Below, piece by piece: positions 1 to 10,905 of a DNA stretch of 64,000 bases. Position 1 is the first letter of the stretch, and each line of letters opens with the position of its first letter. Made by a program: the position numbers and the translations under genes. Location of the stretch: the NCBI GenBank assembly GCA_001972305.1, contig BDDD01005749.1, forward strand, positions 1 through 64,000, read 5' to 3'. The notes beneath the pieces are model-generated. The model was given only the letters and a program-made list of their open reading frames with translations. It ran no database searches and was not told the DNA's origin. The DNA is from Cephalotus follicularis (lineage: Eukaryota > Streptophyta > Magnoliopsida > Oxalidales > Cephalotaceae).

Positions 1-2
1 AC

Positions 3-260
3 AGGCTTGATGAGATCTTTGATGCAATCAAGGGACTCAATGAGAATGTTGAGGAGATGAAAATGAATATGCAATTAATGAAGAGGCGACAAAAGAGAAT
101 AGCCAAAAAGTTTGCTGAAACGGGCATTATCGAATATGGAGGACTTATCTCTTCATCCTCGAGCCATGACGACGACAACATTCCCCCAGATGATGCAGCA
201 ACCGATGACATGGAGGGAGAGGTCGGTCGTGACGATGAGGACACCCACATGGACGAATGA
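3..260 (+). pseudogene. C-terminal end of a retrotransposon 3' ORF (env-like, Sirevirus type), open at the left edge
   Basis: The reading frame is open from the window edge to a stop at 258-260, so the start lies outside. The visible 85 residues begin with a charged, coiled-coil-like stretch (LDEIFDAIKGLNENVEEM), continue through a basic patch (KRRQKRIAKKF), and end in a Ser/Asp/Glu-rich tail. It lies about 600 bases before the final polypurine box and LTR, which is where Sireviruses carry an extra env-like ORF after pol. I see no similarity to gag, RT or integrase. Assignment to the env-like ORF rests on position and on the coiled coil plus acidic tail. It could also be the tail of a captured host or transposon-related ORF. 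Confidence 0.45.
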
Positions 261-859
261 GCATATGCATTTCATTTTCTTTGCATTTTCTGTTGATTTC
301 TGCTATGGACATTCCTCTTGTGATTAGCAGCCTGTACTATTGGAAGTGCTATTTGTTATGTAACAAAACTACGTATCGTTTTGATTTCAATGTGCAATGC
401 GAATGTTATGGTTTTGGAATGCTTGGATTTATAGCTTGTTCAAATTGGTCGTACTATTTTGTAATGTGAAATGACAATGTTGTGCTCAATGTGTAAAACA
501 TGTGTTAATCTATGCAAACTAGTATTTTTTTTGGAATGCTTAACATGGAATGTATGCTCAAATGAACATTGTTTACAGTTTTTGATTATAACGTTTTAAA
601 TTCCTTTTTGAATTGATAACAAAAAGGGGGAGATATTGGAGATAGCATAATAATAAGAATGACAAGGAAATAACCCCTTGTGTGACTAAGGGGGAGGTAA
701 TAAATTCAGGGGGAGCAAATCTATTTTTGCATCACTTAAGGTCTTAAAGCTTTACATTTGTGCATTTTGTATTTTTGTGCATTATTTGTTAATGTGTTCA
801 ACTTAACGTTTATTATGCTAAATTGAAACAAATTTGGTCATCATCAAAAAGGGGGAGAT
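261..859 (+). other. Sirevirus-like 3' noncoding region with repeated polypurine boxes
   Basis: This AT-rich noncoding stretch lies between the 3' ORF and the LTR. Purine boxes with a GGGGGAG core occur at 621-633, 689-697, 709-715 and 846-857. The last lies two bases before the LTR start and is the likely plus-strand primer. Multiple polypurine boxes before the 3' LTR are a known Sirevirus trait. No coding potential is visible here. Confidence 0.7.
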
Positions 860-1980
860 TGTTGACATTTATGTCTCAATCCTAAGTTTTGATGATAACA
901 TATTTGTGTTTAACAAAGTTTCTTGATGTGCAAGAAAACCATGAAATGCGCAAAACAACACAAGAATTCTGCAGATACAGGGCAAACCGTCGACGCTCAA
1001 GGATAAAGCGTCAGCGCTTTGAGAGGCAGTTGAGACAAGGAACAAAGCGTCTACCGGTGAAGCACTTTGGAAAGAGGAACAAACACTCAAACCGTCGACA
1101 CCCAAGATTCAAGCGTCTGCTGATTAAACCAGAGCGCCCAATTGGAATTCAATTTGGCCCAAGCATCGACGCCCAAAGCCTAAGCGTCAGCGCTTTGATC
1201 TGCCGGTCGACTCTTGGAGACAGAACGCCTGCGCTTTGACTCGACAATTTGAAATTGAGATCCCTAACAGTCACATAAGCGTCGACGCTTTAAAGGTGTC
1301 AGTCGACGCTTTCAACGCAGAACAGAATTCTGACAGAGTTTTAATGAGCCGTCTTTTATGTAACCACTTGGAAGACAATAGCCAATGGATCTCTAAGGCA
1401 AATATATATATATATATACCAAGAAGTTTTGAAGAGAAAAAAAAGTAGAACAACACAAGAGATATCAAACTACAAAAGAATTCAAAGAAATCATACAACA
1501 AGCACTCAAATTCAAAGCTTTTTTCAAAAGCTTTCATTTCATATCCTAGCCCATCTTTGTTCTCTATTATATTGAGCGAATTTATCTTGTAAAATTCAAC
1601 CTTGTGAGAGATTTAGATTGAAACATTATCTTATCCTTTTTTATTGTAATAGGGGAGTGAACCCTAAGAGAAATTGGGGAGTGAACCCAAGAATTGTAAG
1701 TGATTGAGTTCAATCACAAAGGTGTACCGAATAGCACCCGGAATTGTATTCGGAGATTAGTGGAAGCTCAAGGAGATCCTTGGGAAAAGTGGACGCAGGC
1801 AAGAGTTACGCCGAACCACTCTAAAATAGTGTTTGCGATCTCTCTAACTCCCTCTCTTTGAATTGTCATTTAAATTGCTATCGCTTGATTTTGTTGTTCA
1901 TTGTTTTTAAATTGCAAAAAGTTTAATTATTTTTTAGAAACTACAATTCACTCCCCCCCTTGTAGTTTATTCAGAAATCA
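860..1980 (+). repeat. 3' LTR of a Sirevirus-like Ty1/copia element
   Basis: The LTR begins TGTTGACAT directly after the polypurine box. Its first part (about 960-1320) is packed with GTCGAC-centred palindromes. A CCAAT box (1382-1386) and a TATA tract (1401-1419) follow. Its latter half (about 1640-1850) resembles the same part of the minus-strand copia LTR at 15769-16962 (sense-strand motifs gggagtgaaccc, gtggacg, gccgaaccact), so both belong to one lineage. The exact 3' end is unclear. A terminal ..CA is placed near 1980, but no inverted match to TGTTGAC is obvious, so the end may be eroded. The matching 5' LTR is outside the window. Confidence 0.7.
965..1420 (+). promoter_or_regulatory. 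LTR promoter region: GTCGAC palindrome array, CCAAT box and TATA tract
   Basis: About ten variants of gcgtcgacgc, gcgtcagcgc and related motifs occur between 985 and 1315, at irregular 20-50 base intervals. At 1277-1290 the sequence AAGCGTCGACGCTT is a perfect 14-base palindrome. A CCAAT motif at 1382 and an alternating TA tract at 1401-1419 follow in the order expected of a plant promoter. The array therefore sits in U3, upstream of the inferred transcription start. Promoter activity is inferred from motif order only. Confidence 0.55.
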
Positions 1981-3512
1981 TTTTTACAATCCTTTTTGGA
2001 AAATATATATAATTATATTTCCACACCACCATCATATACACATCGATGTCTTTCCTCAACGCGTCGATGTTCATTGCCCCAAAAGCGTCGAGGTTTATCT
2101 TCAAGGTCAGTGCTTGCAACAGTACCAATCGCGTCGACGTTTTCCTGTAGGCGTCGATGCCTTCAAGCTAAAACCCTTGGGCGTCGATGTCCATCACAAC
2201 GCATCGACGTTTAAGGTAGGAACCTTAACACGTCCTCACGTTATGTGCAAGACCTAATGCGCAGCTACCAAGGACGTTGATGCCTTCCATAGACATCAAT
2301 GTTTAAGTGGTACCAGGAGGTATCACCTCGACCAGACTCCATTTCAAAGAAGAATCCATCATCCATCCACGCATGTACTTCCCAGATACACCATTTATGG
2401 CGTAACACGCACAACGGGTGATTCATATGTATAATGAAATCATCAACCCATCAAAAATCCACAAGTCCAAAAGTAAACGTTGCAGTTCTGCAAATGTTTT
2501 AAATAGACATCGACGCTTAACTAAGACGTCAACGTCTATTGCCTCATCGCATAAAGACATCGATGCTTACCACAAAAGCATCGACATTTAAGAGTCCAAA
2601 ACACTGTCTCTTCCATACAACACCCAAACAGGAACATAAAATCCAATTATACATGCAATCTAACATGGGATTCACATAGAATTCAGCATGCATGCATAAT
2701 CCACTCAACCAGGTGTACATATTATCAAACAAACATCCAAATCAACTCCAAGGCAGGCATGCAATTCATGCATTTACTCATGGCAAAACATTAGCTTTCA
2801 ACTCAAAAGTGTACATATACTTCCCCTACCTCTGGTTTCAAGTTAGAAACCTAGAAGTCCACCACTTTGTGTTCCAAGAGTTGATCACAGCAGCCCCAGG
2901 TTCGTCCCTTGCTCCAAGCTATCAGCTCCAAGCTCCCAAGCTCCACTGGTTCAGCAATGGTGGAACTCCCTCTTCACACTCACTGTTTCTTTCTTTCCTC
3001 TCCTTAGATGTTTTAAACGAGCGAGGGGGGTGGGGTTGTTCTTATGCAGATGGCTCCCTCTCCCTCCTCCTCTCTGCACTAAACTAACACTCCCGTGTTC
3101 TCTCCCTCTTCCCCATCAAGTCCTGAATTCTAACTTTGTTTCCTTCTCTTCTTTTGAAGGTTGCATGCAAGCTAACACTTGTTACATCCTCCAACCTTCT
3201 TCAGTCATGCAGGTCAGGGGGGCTATTATGTATGCCCAACACGTCCCACTTAGTGTCCCTAGGTGCCTGCAACAAGTCCAGAATTGCCCCCCCTTTGCAC
3301 GTTATTCTGTCGGTTCATAATGTGACTGATATCCTTTTTAAAGACGTCGACATCTTCTTTAAACGTCAATGTCTTTTCCTATTTCGTACAAGGGCGTCGA
3401 TGCCTTCGTCTACATCGACATGCATGTGCATGCATTCATGTGCGCCCCTTGTTCCCATAGGCGTCGACGTCTTTACAAAGATGCTCACTGTTAAAAAGAA
3501 TGTTTTAAAATT
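1981..3512 (-). repeat. Truncated chromovirus LTR, probably 3' LTR of element #1
   Basis: The segment parallels the LTRs at 20020-22636 and 49821-51961. An internal palindrome array (about 2041-2580) is followed by a conserved core, including the phrase around 2815-2950 (cccctacctctggtttcaag) and CT-rich tracts. A second array (3337-3475) lies where the U3 array sits in the other copies. It lacks the distal part (cut at the copia LTR) and the first ~150 bases of the LTR (cut near 3512). No coding sequence is credible here; the small open frames lie in repeats. Confidence 0.6.
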
Positions 3513-4568
3513 TATAGCCGCAAGTGCATGGATCATGCAGTAACGGGTCGAACGCAAGGAAACGTAAACTAGTTATAATTTATCCAACCTAGGCGAAGTA
3601 TACCAAATTTGAGATAAACTATTAAAAACTACTCCTAATTATGCCAAAATAATAAAATAATTGAAAACAGGAAAGAAATAAATAAAATAAAATAACGGAC
3701 TAAAATAAAATAATAGAAAATAACACGTGCAAATTAAAACTAATTAAAACAATAAATAAAACTAAAAAAAATATATAATGGAAAATCGGTTTTAGGGTAT
3801 AGAAACTCACCGTAGATTGTATTGAACAATTCCATGAAGTTGAACGATCATACATTGGTAAACAACGGCAGCTAGGTCTATACGGAGTGCGACATTGCTG
3901 ACAAGACGTATGAGTAGTCATGCTAGGTCTATACGAAGTGTGGATTTTAATCAGACAAGACGTATGGGCATCGTGTTGCATGGGCTTTTGGCGTGATGCA
4001 TGTTGCGTGCTGAAGATATATGGCGTTGGCGCATGGGCTGAAGTCTTTTGCATTGATGTGTATTTTGCATGGTCGGCTAATGCATTGCATGTAGGGCTTC
4101 GTGGCGTTTTGCTTTTGACGCATGGATGAAGGCTTGATGCGCGCAATGGATGGCTTCATGCATGGAATGGGCTGTGGCGTGTTGGGCTACATGGACGCTG
4201 CAGTGAATGAAGCTCGACAGAATTGGAATTGCAATGAAGCTTGATAGTTACCGGCGAATGGCACGGTGACACATGGCGCTCTGGTGTTCAAATGATTCAA
4301 CATTTGTTTTTCTTGTGATATCTTTTCATCGGAGCTTCAGAATAAATCGGTCCAAAAACTAAAAGTGCTCCAAATAATTTTATGAATAAAAGGAGCCCAA
4401 TATTCAATATCTTAGGAGCTTTAATTTTGACTTCTCTCGTTTAAGTGGGTGCACTCTTTAATCGATCTTTGACTTCAAACCACTTTAACTTGAAAAGTAG
4501 CGTTTTAGCTTCATTTTCTCTTATCCCGCAATAATTAAATAATACCTGAAAATCAAATAAACACCACT
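3513..4568. other. Unassigned AT-rich segment, probably part of a further decayed LTR
   Basis: The left edge reads tatagccgcaagtgcatgg, and the sequence becomes AT-rich to about 3800. A G/C-richer stretch with repeated gcatgg/tgcatg motifs (3840-4270) follows. I recognise no protein. Together with 7309-7593, which ends in gggcgttaca, it could be a single minus-strand LTR (TGTAACGCCC..GGCTATA) split by the solo LTR at 4574. Its two outer flanks do not give a target duplication. Confidence 0.3.
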
Positions 4569-7308
4569 ACAGTTGTAATACCCTGTTCGTTCGTAAACAT
4601 ATTTTTACGGATTCGTAAATGTTTTACGGATTTTATATGTGTTTTCGGACTTTTAATTCTGTTTAAATTTAAAGTCCGGTTTCCCTATGATCGGGTTTAT
4701 GTGAATTGTGCGGTATGATACCGGTCCGATATTTGGGTATGTTATGCTATGTTGGGTTTTATAAATTCTTATTTTAATCCAAAACTTATTTTATTAAAAA
4801 CAAATTATTATTCTTTTATTTTAATATTCCTTAATTCTTTTATTATTATTCTTTTGTCTTTAAAATCCATACTTCATTTTTCTATTATTCCTTTAATTTC
4901 TTTATTTCTTATTTTAGCATTTTCTTCTTCTTTTCTCCTACTACCTTCCACATTCTCCTTCTTTCCAGCAATTCCCACTATCAAATGCCATGTTAGAATC
5001 TCTCTTTTCCATTTCAAAATCCAGAAAAGTCTCATTCCATTTCCCTTTGTCAAATCTTGTCTCCCCCTTTATCATTTATTGAGTGCCATTGCCATTTTTA
5101 TATGATGCCACCATCCCTACTGAAAACAAATCCGAATCTGCCCAATTCTTGTGTACAAATCTGCTGTGTAATTGGTTCTTCAAATTCCAGAAGGTAATCT
5201 CAACCCTTAATTGATTCTTTTGGGTCAAATTCTCTTATTTTGCTATGTATGTCTAAAAATACCATGGTTTTGTATTTTCTTCTTTCTTGTTTCTGTTCAC
5301 AGCTGAATTGTGTGTTGTACTTGTGTTCTTCCTACTGTTTTCTGGGTTCTCTAACATCACTAAATGTTAGTTAATTCATCTCCTTTAATTATAGTTTTGT
5401 TTCAATGGCTTACTTTGAGTTTTTGTGCTCTTGGAGTCTTGAGTCTTTGATTCTTGCCTAAACATGTTGTCATTGTGTTAGTGATGTTATCTACACGTTT
5501 TATGCACCTATATATGTCACAAACTGAGTTCATAACTTCTGCTATCAATTAGAAACAAAATCTGGACATGTTCATGCAATATCTTCTTACTTCCTCTTCC
5601 AAATTAAATCATGGAAAGGTCGTTTCTTTGTCAAATTGATGTTTGTAAATCACCTACAAGTCATATATAATCATATGTTTGTGTCCATATGTCTTTGGTT
5701 TAATGTAGAAATCATTTGAACCTTTTTCAGTAGCAAATCGTCGGATTTCAAAATGTTCTGACGCCCCAAACAGCCGACTGTTTTAGTGGATAGTCGACTG
5801 GAATGGTTGCGTAGTCGACTGGATTGAAGAACACAGTCGACTACCTGCATTTTTGGGTTGCGTAGTCGACTGTCACATGATCCAGTCGACTGCCCAGACT
5901 CTCCAGTCGACTGGATACCTGTTCCAGGCGACTGGTATGCCCTGGAATGTGCTGTTTTCACCCGTTTTGATTCGTTTGACCCCCGAATCGATCCGAATGT
6001 TTCCCAAACATTTTTGTGAGTCTGTTTAATGCTTCTAATGTGTTTTAAACTGTTATACACATGATTTTTAATGTCTTTATAGATTGTTTAATTTCAAGTG
6101 GATTTCGTTTAAATTTGCCTATTCGTAAGTGCTTTGTAAGCGCATAAGGTACGGATTTTCTGTTCCTTGGCTATCCGACATCCAAACTGAAATTGTTTTG
6201 ATAAACATATTCGTTTATGAAATCAATGATGTTTCATGATTTTAATATGTTTTGAATTTAAGTTGGTTTGACATTGTATTGATTCCAACTTTATCTATAC
6301 GATATGTTATGGTACGAAATGTTAAGATACGATATGTTATGATATGTTATTGTATACTACTGTTGTGAACAGTATTTTTTGAATACGTTGGGTGAAAACA
6401 TATTTTATGTGTTTTAAGTTTATTTTGATAAATCAATTATTTTAATTTAAATACTGAGTATTGTACCCACCTATGGGGCGTATCCATAGGCACGTCGTGG
6501 GCCTGGCACGGGGACGTGACACTTCCGTAGAAGTGTGATTAGACTACGGCGTCTCTGAGTGTATGAACGAATCCCATGAGGTGGATTTGTGGATCCGCTA
6601 TGTGATAGAGGCGTATGAATCGATTCTAGTTTATGTGATCTGAGGTGAATTCAGATATGTGGTCCGAGGTGTGATCGGACATATGTGTATGAGAATTGAC
6701 TTGTGTAGTGCCGTACACTTCAATTCTAGTGGGCATGGGGAATTAGCGCCTCCCTTGCCAAATTTATGATATGTGATATGAATATGGCTCAGTATGTTTT
6801 TATGAACTATGATTTATGATTTTTTTGAAATGTTCCGAAATTGTTTCGAAAGATATGCAATCGATATTTGAATATGGTTTAACTGTTTTATTTGTTAAAG
6901 ATTTCTGTTACGTTATTATTGAAATATTAACGTTTTTAAATTACCGTTTACTATTTTATTTCCCTTATCCGTACTGAGATTTGCTCAGCCGCATTTTTGT
7001 TTTCCATGCGGCAGGTTTTCAGGAGCAGCGGGGGAAAGTGTGATTGAGTGATGACCACCTCTTGTGATAGGATCCCTAGGAGTGTGATCCTTATGTTCTA
7101 TGTTTAGTGGTCAAACTTTGATTTTTATGTTTCGGTTTTTCCGCAACCACTTAATATGTTAAATGTTAAGTTTTAAATGTTTTCATATGACTGCCACGTT
7201 TTCGGCTGTCTTTGGCTAATAAAAGTAAACCTTGTGATTTGTTAAGTTATGTTATATATATGATACGACCCTGTGACAACTCCCGCCGTCCGGGGGTGTT
7301 ACAACAGT
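4569..7308. other. Target-site duplication acagt around the solo LTR
   Basis: The five bases before 4574 and the five after 7303 are identical (acagt), as expected of a Ty3/gypsy integrase product. Both copies being intact suggests a comparatively recent insertion within this nest. Confidence 0.9.
4574..7303 (+). repeat. Complete solo LTR (Ty3/gypsy type), 2730 bp, target duplication acagt
   Basis: The LTR starts TGTAATACCC and ends GGGGTGTTACA. It is flanked by the identical 5-mer acagt at 4569-4573 and 7304-7308. No polypurine tract, PBS or pol adjoins it, so it is a solo LTR left by LTR-LTR recombination. Its last third matches, in reverse, the solo LTR at 59359-62402 (shared ctggcacggggacgtgacac and atcccatgaggtggat blocks), which makes the two one family. 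A CAGTCGACTG-type array occupies about 5758-5940. The 4749-5105 open frame is pyrimidine-rich LTR sequence, not a gene. Confidence 0.9.
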
Positions 7309-7593
7309 AGTCTATTCCAAGAATAAAAATATAACAAATAACTCATTAAAAACCACACATTTTTATGCTAAACAAAAGTCATCGATGCGTTTAGCCCAAA
7401 ACTGCACCGTTTTGCCTCCAATTGCATCTTTTAGAATTTCTTTAACATCTCCATCATTCCTTGTTCCAAAATCTAACCTTTTAAATTTTGAAAAGCATCA
7501 TTTAAGTCAAAATTTATGCCATTCTCATTAACTTAATAATAATATTTCAATAAAATTGAAATATTACATCGCGCAAAAATCTTGGGCGTTACA
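7309..7593 (-). repeat. Fragment of a gypsy LTR start (TGTAACGCCC on minus)
   Basis: Read on the minus strand, 7593 begins TGTAACGCCC, a start resembling those of the LTRs at 33529 and 51961. It abuts the integrase remnant directly, with no polypurine tract, so it marks an insertion or deletion junction within element #1. AT-rich, no coding sequence. Confidence 0.45.
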
Positions 7594-8205
7594 ATGATCT
7601 TCCCAAGTACCATTAAAATTAATAACACAAGCACGAAGCATATCCTCTAAGGTCTGGATGGTACGCTCTGACTATCCATCTGTCTGTGGGTGAAAAGCTG
7701 TGTTGAAGTTCAGCTTTGTCCCAAAGGCTGTCAGGAATCTCTTCCAAAAGTTGGGAGTAAAGATCGAGTCTCCAGCACACACAATGCTCACCGGAACACC
7801 ACGCAGTCTCACAATATCCTTTATATATAACCGAGCCAACTTGCTCGCTGAATCCGTGACATGTATGGGCAGAAAGTGAGCTAATTTTGTGAGTCTATCA
7901 ACGATAAGCTCACTGCATTGTGATGATTTCGAGTGAGAGGAAAACCCGAAACAAAATCCATGTTCACGTGGTCCCATTTCCATTCTACAACTGGTAATGG
8001 CTGTAGCGATCCCGTCGGCCTTTGGTGTTCGGCCTTGACTCTCTTGCAAGTCAAACACCTAGCAACGTATTCAGCAATTTCCCGCCTCATGCCTGGCCAC
8101 CAATAATTCTGTTTCATATCCTAATACATTTTGGTGCTACCATGATGCATACTGTACTGAGATTTATGAGCTTCATAAAGCAACTCATTTTTCAACCCGT
8201 CAACA
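7594..8205 (-). pseudogene. Integrase remnant of chromovirus #1
   Basis: Minus-strand translation shows the integrase zinc-binding module, with a His pair in the HKSQYSMHHGSTK segment and Cys pair CLTC after NYWWPGM. The catalytic core follows with MDFVSGFP, a degraded second Asp region (VCAGDSIFT where VCDRD is usual), and FHPQTDG before a nonsense codon and SERT. Two overlapping frames (8117-7881 and 8058-7672) show a frameshift near 7900. The chain stops at 7593, where LTR sequence begins, so the C-terminal domain is gone. In the intact element integrase inserts the cDNA into host DNA. This copy cannot make a full protein. Confidence 0.85.
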
Positions 8206-8960
8206 TTCGGAAGACACACCCGTCCCCGAAACCTCAATATACCATCAGAATGCATTTGAAAATCAGACTCCGATCCTAGACACTCTCGAATATTCTGCAA
8301 TTCAGGATCATACATCTGAGCATTCTTAATCTCACTAAGCAATGCTGGCTGAGCTCGAAGACTAGCAACAAGGATCATCGCTGATCGTGCAAACGGAGTC
8401 CATCTCTGGAAATCCTGCAACATCCTTCACTGAGATACCATCGTACTAGCTATCATAGCTTTACGACTCAAGGCGTCAGCGACAACATTCGCTTTCCCAG
8501 GATGGTATTGGATGCTTCAATCATAGTGGTTGAAGAACTCCACCCACCTACGCTGCCTCATGTTCAGTTCATCTTGGCATAACAAGTACTTCAAAGTTTT
8601 GTGATCAGTAAAAATCTTGAATTAAGATCCATACAAATAATGCCTCCATTTCTGTAAGGCAAACACAATAGAAGCTAGTTCAAGATAATGCTTCGGGTAA
8701 TTCTCTTCATATGGCTTCAGCTTCCTCGAAGCATAAGCAATCACTCTACCATGTTGCATCAATACGCAACCCAATCCTTTACCAGAAGCATCGTTATAAA
8801 CTGCAAAATCCTCATTACCCTAGGGTAATGCTAAAATAGGAGCGAAAATCATCCGATCCTTCAATTCTTGAAAACTAGCTTCACACTCCTCATCCCAAAA
8901 AAATAAAGTCTTCTTTTGGGTCAACTTGGTCATTGGGGAGGGAATTCTCGAAATTTTTTG
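8206..8960 (-). pseudogene. RNase H remnant of chromovirus #1
   Basis: The minus strand encodes the RNase H motif string: an acidic [10 protein letters not shown] start (8790-8810), then [27 protein letters not shown], and the closing [16 protein letters not shown]. Several in-frame stops interrupt it, for example before FKIFTDHK. The stretch 8423-8121 is the linker leading into integrase. RNase H normally removes RNA from the RNA:DNA hybrid during reverse transcription. Order gag-PR-RT-RH-INT on the minus strand is the Ty3/gypsy order. Confidence 0.8.
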
Positions 8961-9007
8961 AATAAACCTCTGATAATAGCCGACCAATCCCAAAAAACTG
9001 TGAACCT

Positions 9008-9835
9008 CAATTACATTCTTCGGTTGTGGCCAATCTCGGACAACCTCTGTCTATCCACCGCCAAGCCTTCTCTAGACACTATGTGACCAAGGAAGATCAC
9101 ATGATCAAGCAAAAATTCACACTTGCCTAATTTTGCATACAACCGCTGATCTCTGAGAATCTGCAAAACTAATCTCAAGTGGTACGCATGCTCCTCCTCA
9201 CTCCTCGAACACACCAATATATCATCAATGAATACAACAACAAACTGGTCCAGGCGTGGTCAGAACATATCATTCATCAATGACATGAAAGTTGCTGATG
9301 CATTGGTGACACCGAACGGCATTACTAGAAACTCATAATGACCATACCGTGTTCGGAAGGCAGTCTTCTCAATATCTCCTTCTCGTACCCTCAGCTGATG
9401 ATAACCCGACCTCAAGTCACGTTTAAAGAACACCCTCGATCCTTGTAACTGATCGAACAACTCCTTGATACGTGTAAGAGGATACTTGTTATTAATCATC
9501 ACCTTATTCAACATCCAATAATCAATGCAAAGCCTCATCGACCCATCCTTCTTCTTCACAAACAATACTGGTGCACCCCACAGGGAAACACTAGGTCGAA
9601 CAAAGCCTTTATCGATCAAGTCTTGCAACTATGACTTCAACTCTCTCAATTCTGTCGGAGCCATCCTGCACGGTGCCTTAGAAATAGGAGCTGTACGTGG
9701 TACAAGGTCAATGACAAATTCCATACTCCTTTTCGGTGGCAACGACTCCAAGTATGCAGGAAACACATCAGGAAATTCACTTACAAAAGGAATTTCCTCA
9801 ATACTCAATCCTTTCTCTTTCCTTTGGTCAATCAC
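9008..9835 (-). pseudogene. Reverse transcriptase remnant of chromovirus #1
   Basis: RT is readable on the minus strand from the linker EFPDVFPAYLESLPP (9780) through [20 protein letters not shown] (about 9560), [10 protein letters not shown] and [19 protein letters not shown]. The catalytic FIDDILV lies near 9225 and [10 protein letters not shown] downstream. Two nonsense codons (at 9629-9631, after LRELKS, and near 9259, after LMNDMF) and a shift near 9010 break it into three frames. The motif set is typical of plant chromoviruses, Tekay/Del-like. The same residues recur in #2 at 24800-25470, so the two are related copies. Confidence 0.88.
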
Positions 9836-9849
9836 ATAAGCTAGATATC

Positions 9850-10260
9850 ATTCGCATCCTTTCTCACCCTTTGTCCCCCATGAATTGAAGGTAGTACCAT
9901 CGGGCAGACAAAAATCCACTATCTTGGTATAACAGTCCATACGAGCATGATGGGCTGACAGCCAATCCATTCCCAAGATGCCATCGAAGCCACGAATGGG
10001 CAACATAATAAGATCCGCCTATAATCGAAATCCCGCCATAGAAATCTCGCAACTCTTATACACAATATATGTACACATGGAATCTCTAGCAAGTGTACTG
10101 ACATCGAGAATATATGGCATGCAATCGGGTTCCATACTCAAACAAGATGCTAATCGTGAAGCAATAAATCTATGCGATGCTCCAGGATCCATTAATACTC
10201 TAGCAGAAAAACAAAAAATATACAATGTACTTCTAACAACATAAGTAGACTTTGGAACTT
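9850..10260 (-). pseudogene. Aspartic protease remnant of chromovirus #1
   Basis: The minus strand reads VLMDPGASHRFI around 10190, the active-site region of the retroviral-type protease. ILGMDWLSAHHARMDCY follows around 9940, the usual closing motif before the RT linker. The active site is DPG rather than DSG or DTG. Element #2 also has DP here, so this is probably a family trait, not a private mutation. A stop after AGFRL and a frame change split the domain. Confidence 0.75.
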
Positions 10261-10905
10261 CTGCCTACGTAAGAGTGAAAACTCTACCTTTCGCGATGCC
10301 CTTTCCACTATCACTCCGCTGTGATGGTCCAGCTGCAACACTACTACCACCAGTAGGTACCGCAGGCACTGTTTCCTGACCCCTCGGACAATCCTTCACT
10401 AAATGGCCAGATGTCCCACACCTCAGGCACAACCCATTCTTCACCCAACAATCTTTTTGCTGATGGCCTGTACGACCATTATGAAAGCAAACTCCAGATC
10501 TTGCGTTACTCCCCTGACTAGGAGTACCCTGAGTAGCAATCTATTGAGATCTATTTTTTAAAGATTTTGTTGGAGAACCACTGCCTTGCCATTTTGATGA
10601 CACTGGCCTAGACTGAGTAGAGGTTTGCTTGCTCTGCTCTGTACGAGCCCTCTCAGCATGGTCTTGATTTGTCATGCTCTCCAACAATCTTGCCTTCTAA
10701 GCAACCTAAACAAAACTCCCCAACTCCATATCTCTAATCCTTGACCGAAGATCTGATCGTAGACCTCTTAAGAACCTCCAAATTTTCTTATCTTCATCAG
10801 CTACCAGATAGGCCGAGTGTTTGTCTAGCTCCATAAATCTGGCTTGATATTCAGCTACGGTCATCTTGCCTTGACGTAACTCCAAGAGTTCGTCTCTCTC
10901 CATTG
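10261..10905 (-). pseudogene. Gag C-terminal half with zinc knuckles, chromovirus #1
   Basis: Reading minus from 10905, the capsid-like segment LLELRQGKMTVAEYQARF leads to FLRGLRSDLR. A serine-rich spacer follows, then two zinc knuckles at about 10480-10380. The first has lost a ligand (CFHN in place of CFHC), while the second, CLRCGTSGHLVKDC, is intact. Nonsense codons follow FV near 10705 and recur later. The N-terminal half is missing because an LTR of another family begins exactly at 10906. Confidence 0.8.

Noticed and set aside
889..1239. 116-residue Arg-rich frame
   Set aside because: Made entirely from the LTR palindrome array; Arg codons come from the cgtcgacgc repeats.
985..1315. 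CRISPR-like array of short repeats
   Set aside because: Spacing is irregular, units vary, and the context is a plant LTR. No cas genes are present and the DNA is eukaryotic.
4749..5105. 118-residue hydrophobic frame that could be a membrane protein
   Set aside because: It is a pyrimidine-rich part of the 4574-7303 solo LTR; hydrophobicity follows from T-rich codons.
10190..10215. Loss of the protease active site (DPG) as a private mutation
   Set aside because: Chromovirus #2 also has DP at this position, so it is more likely a family variant than damage.
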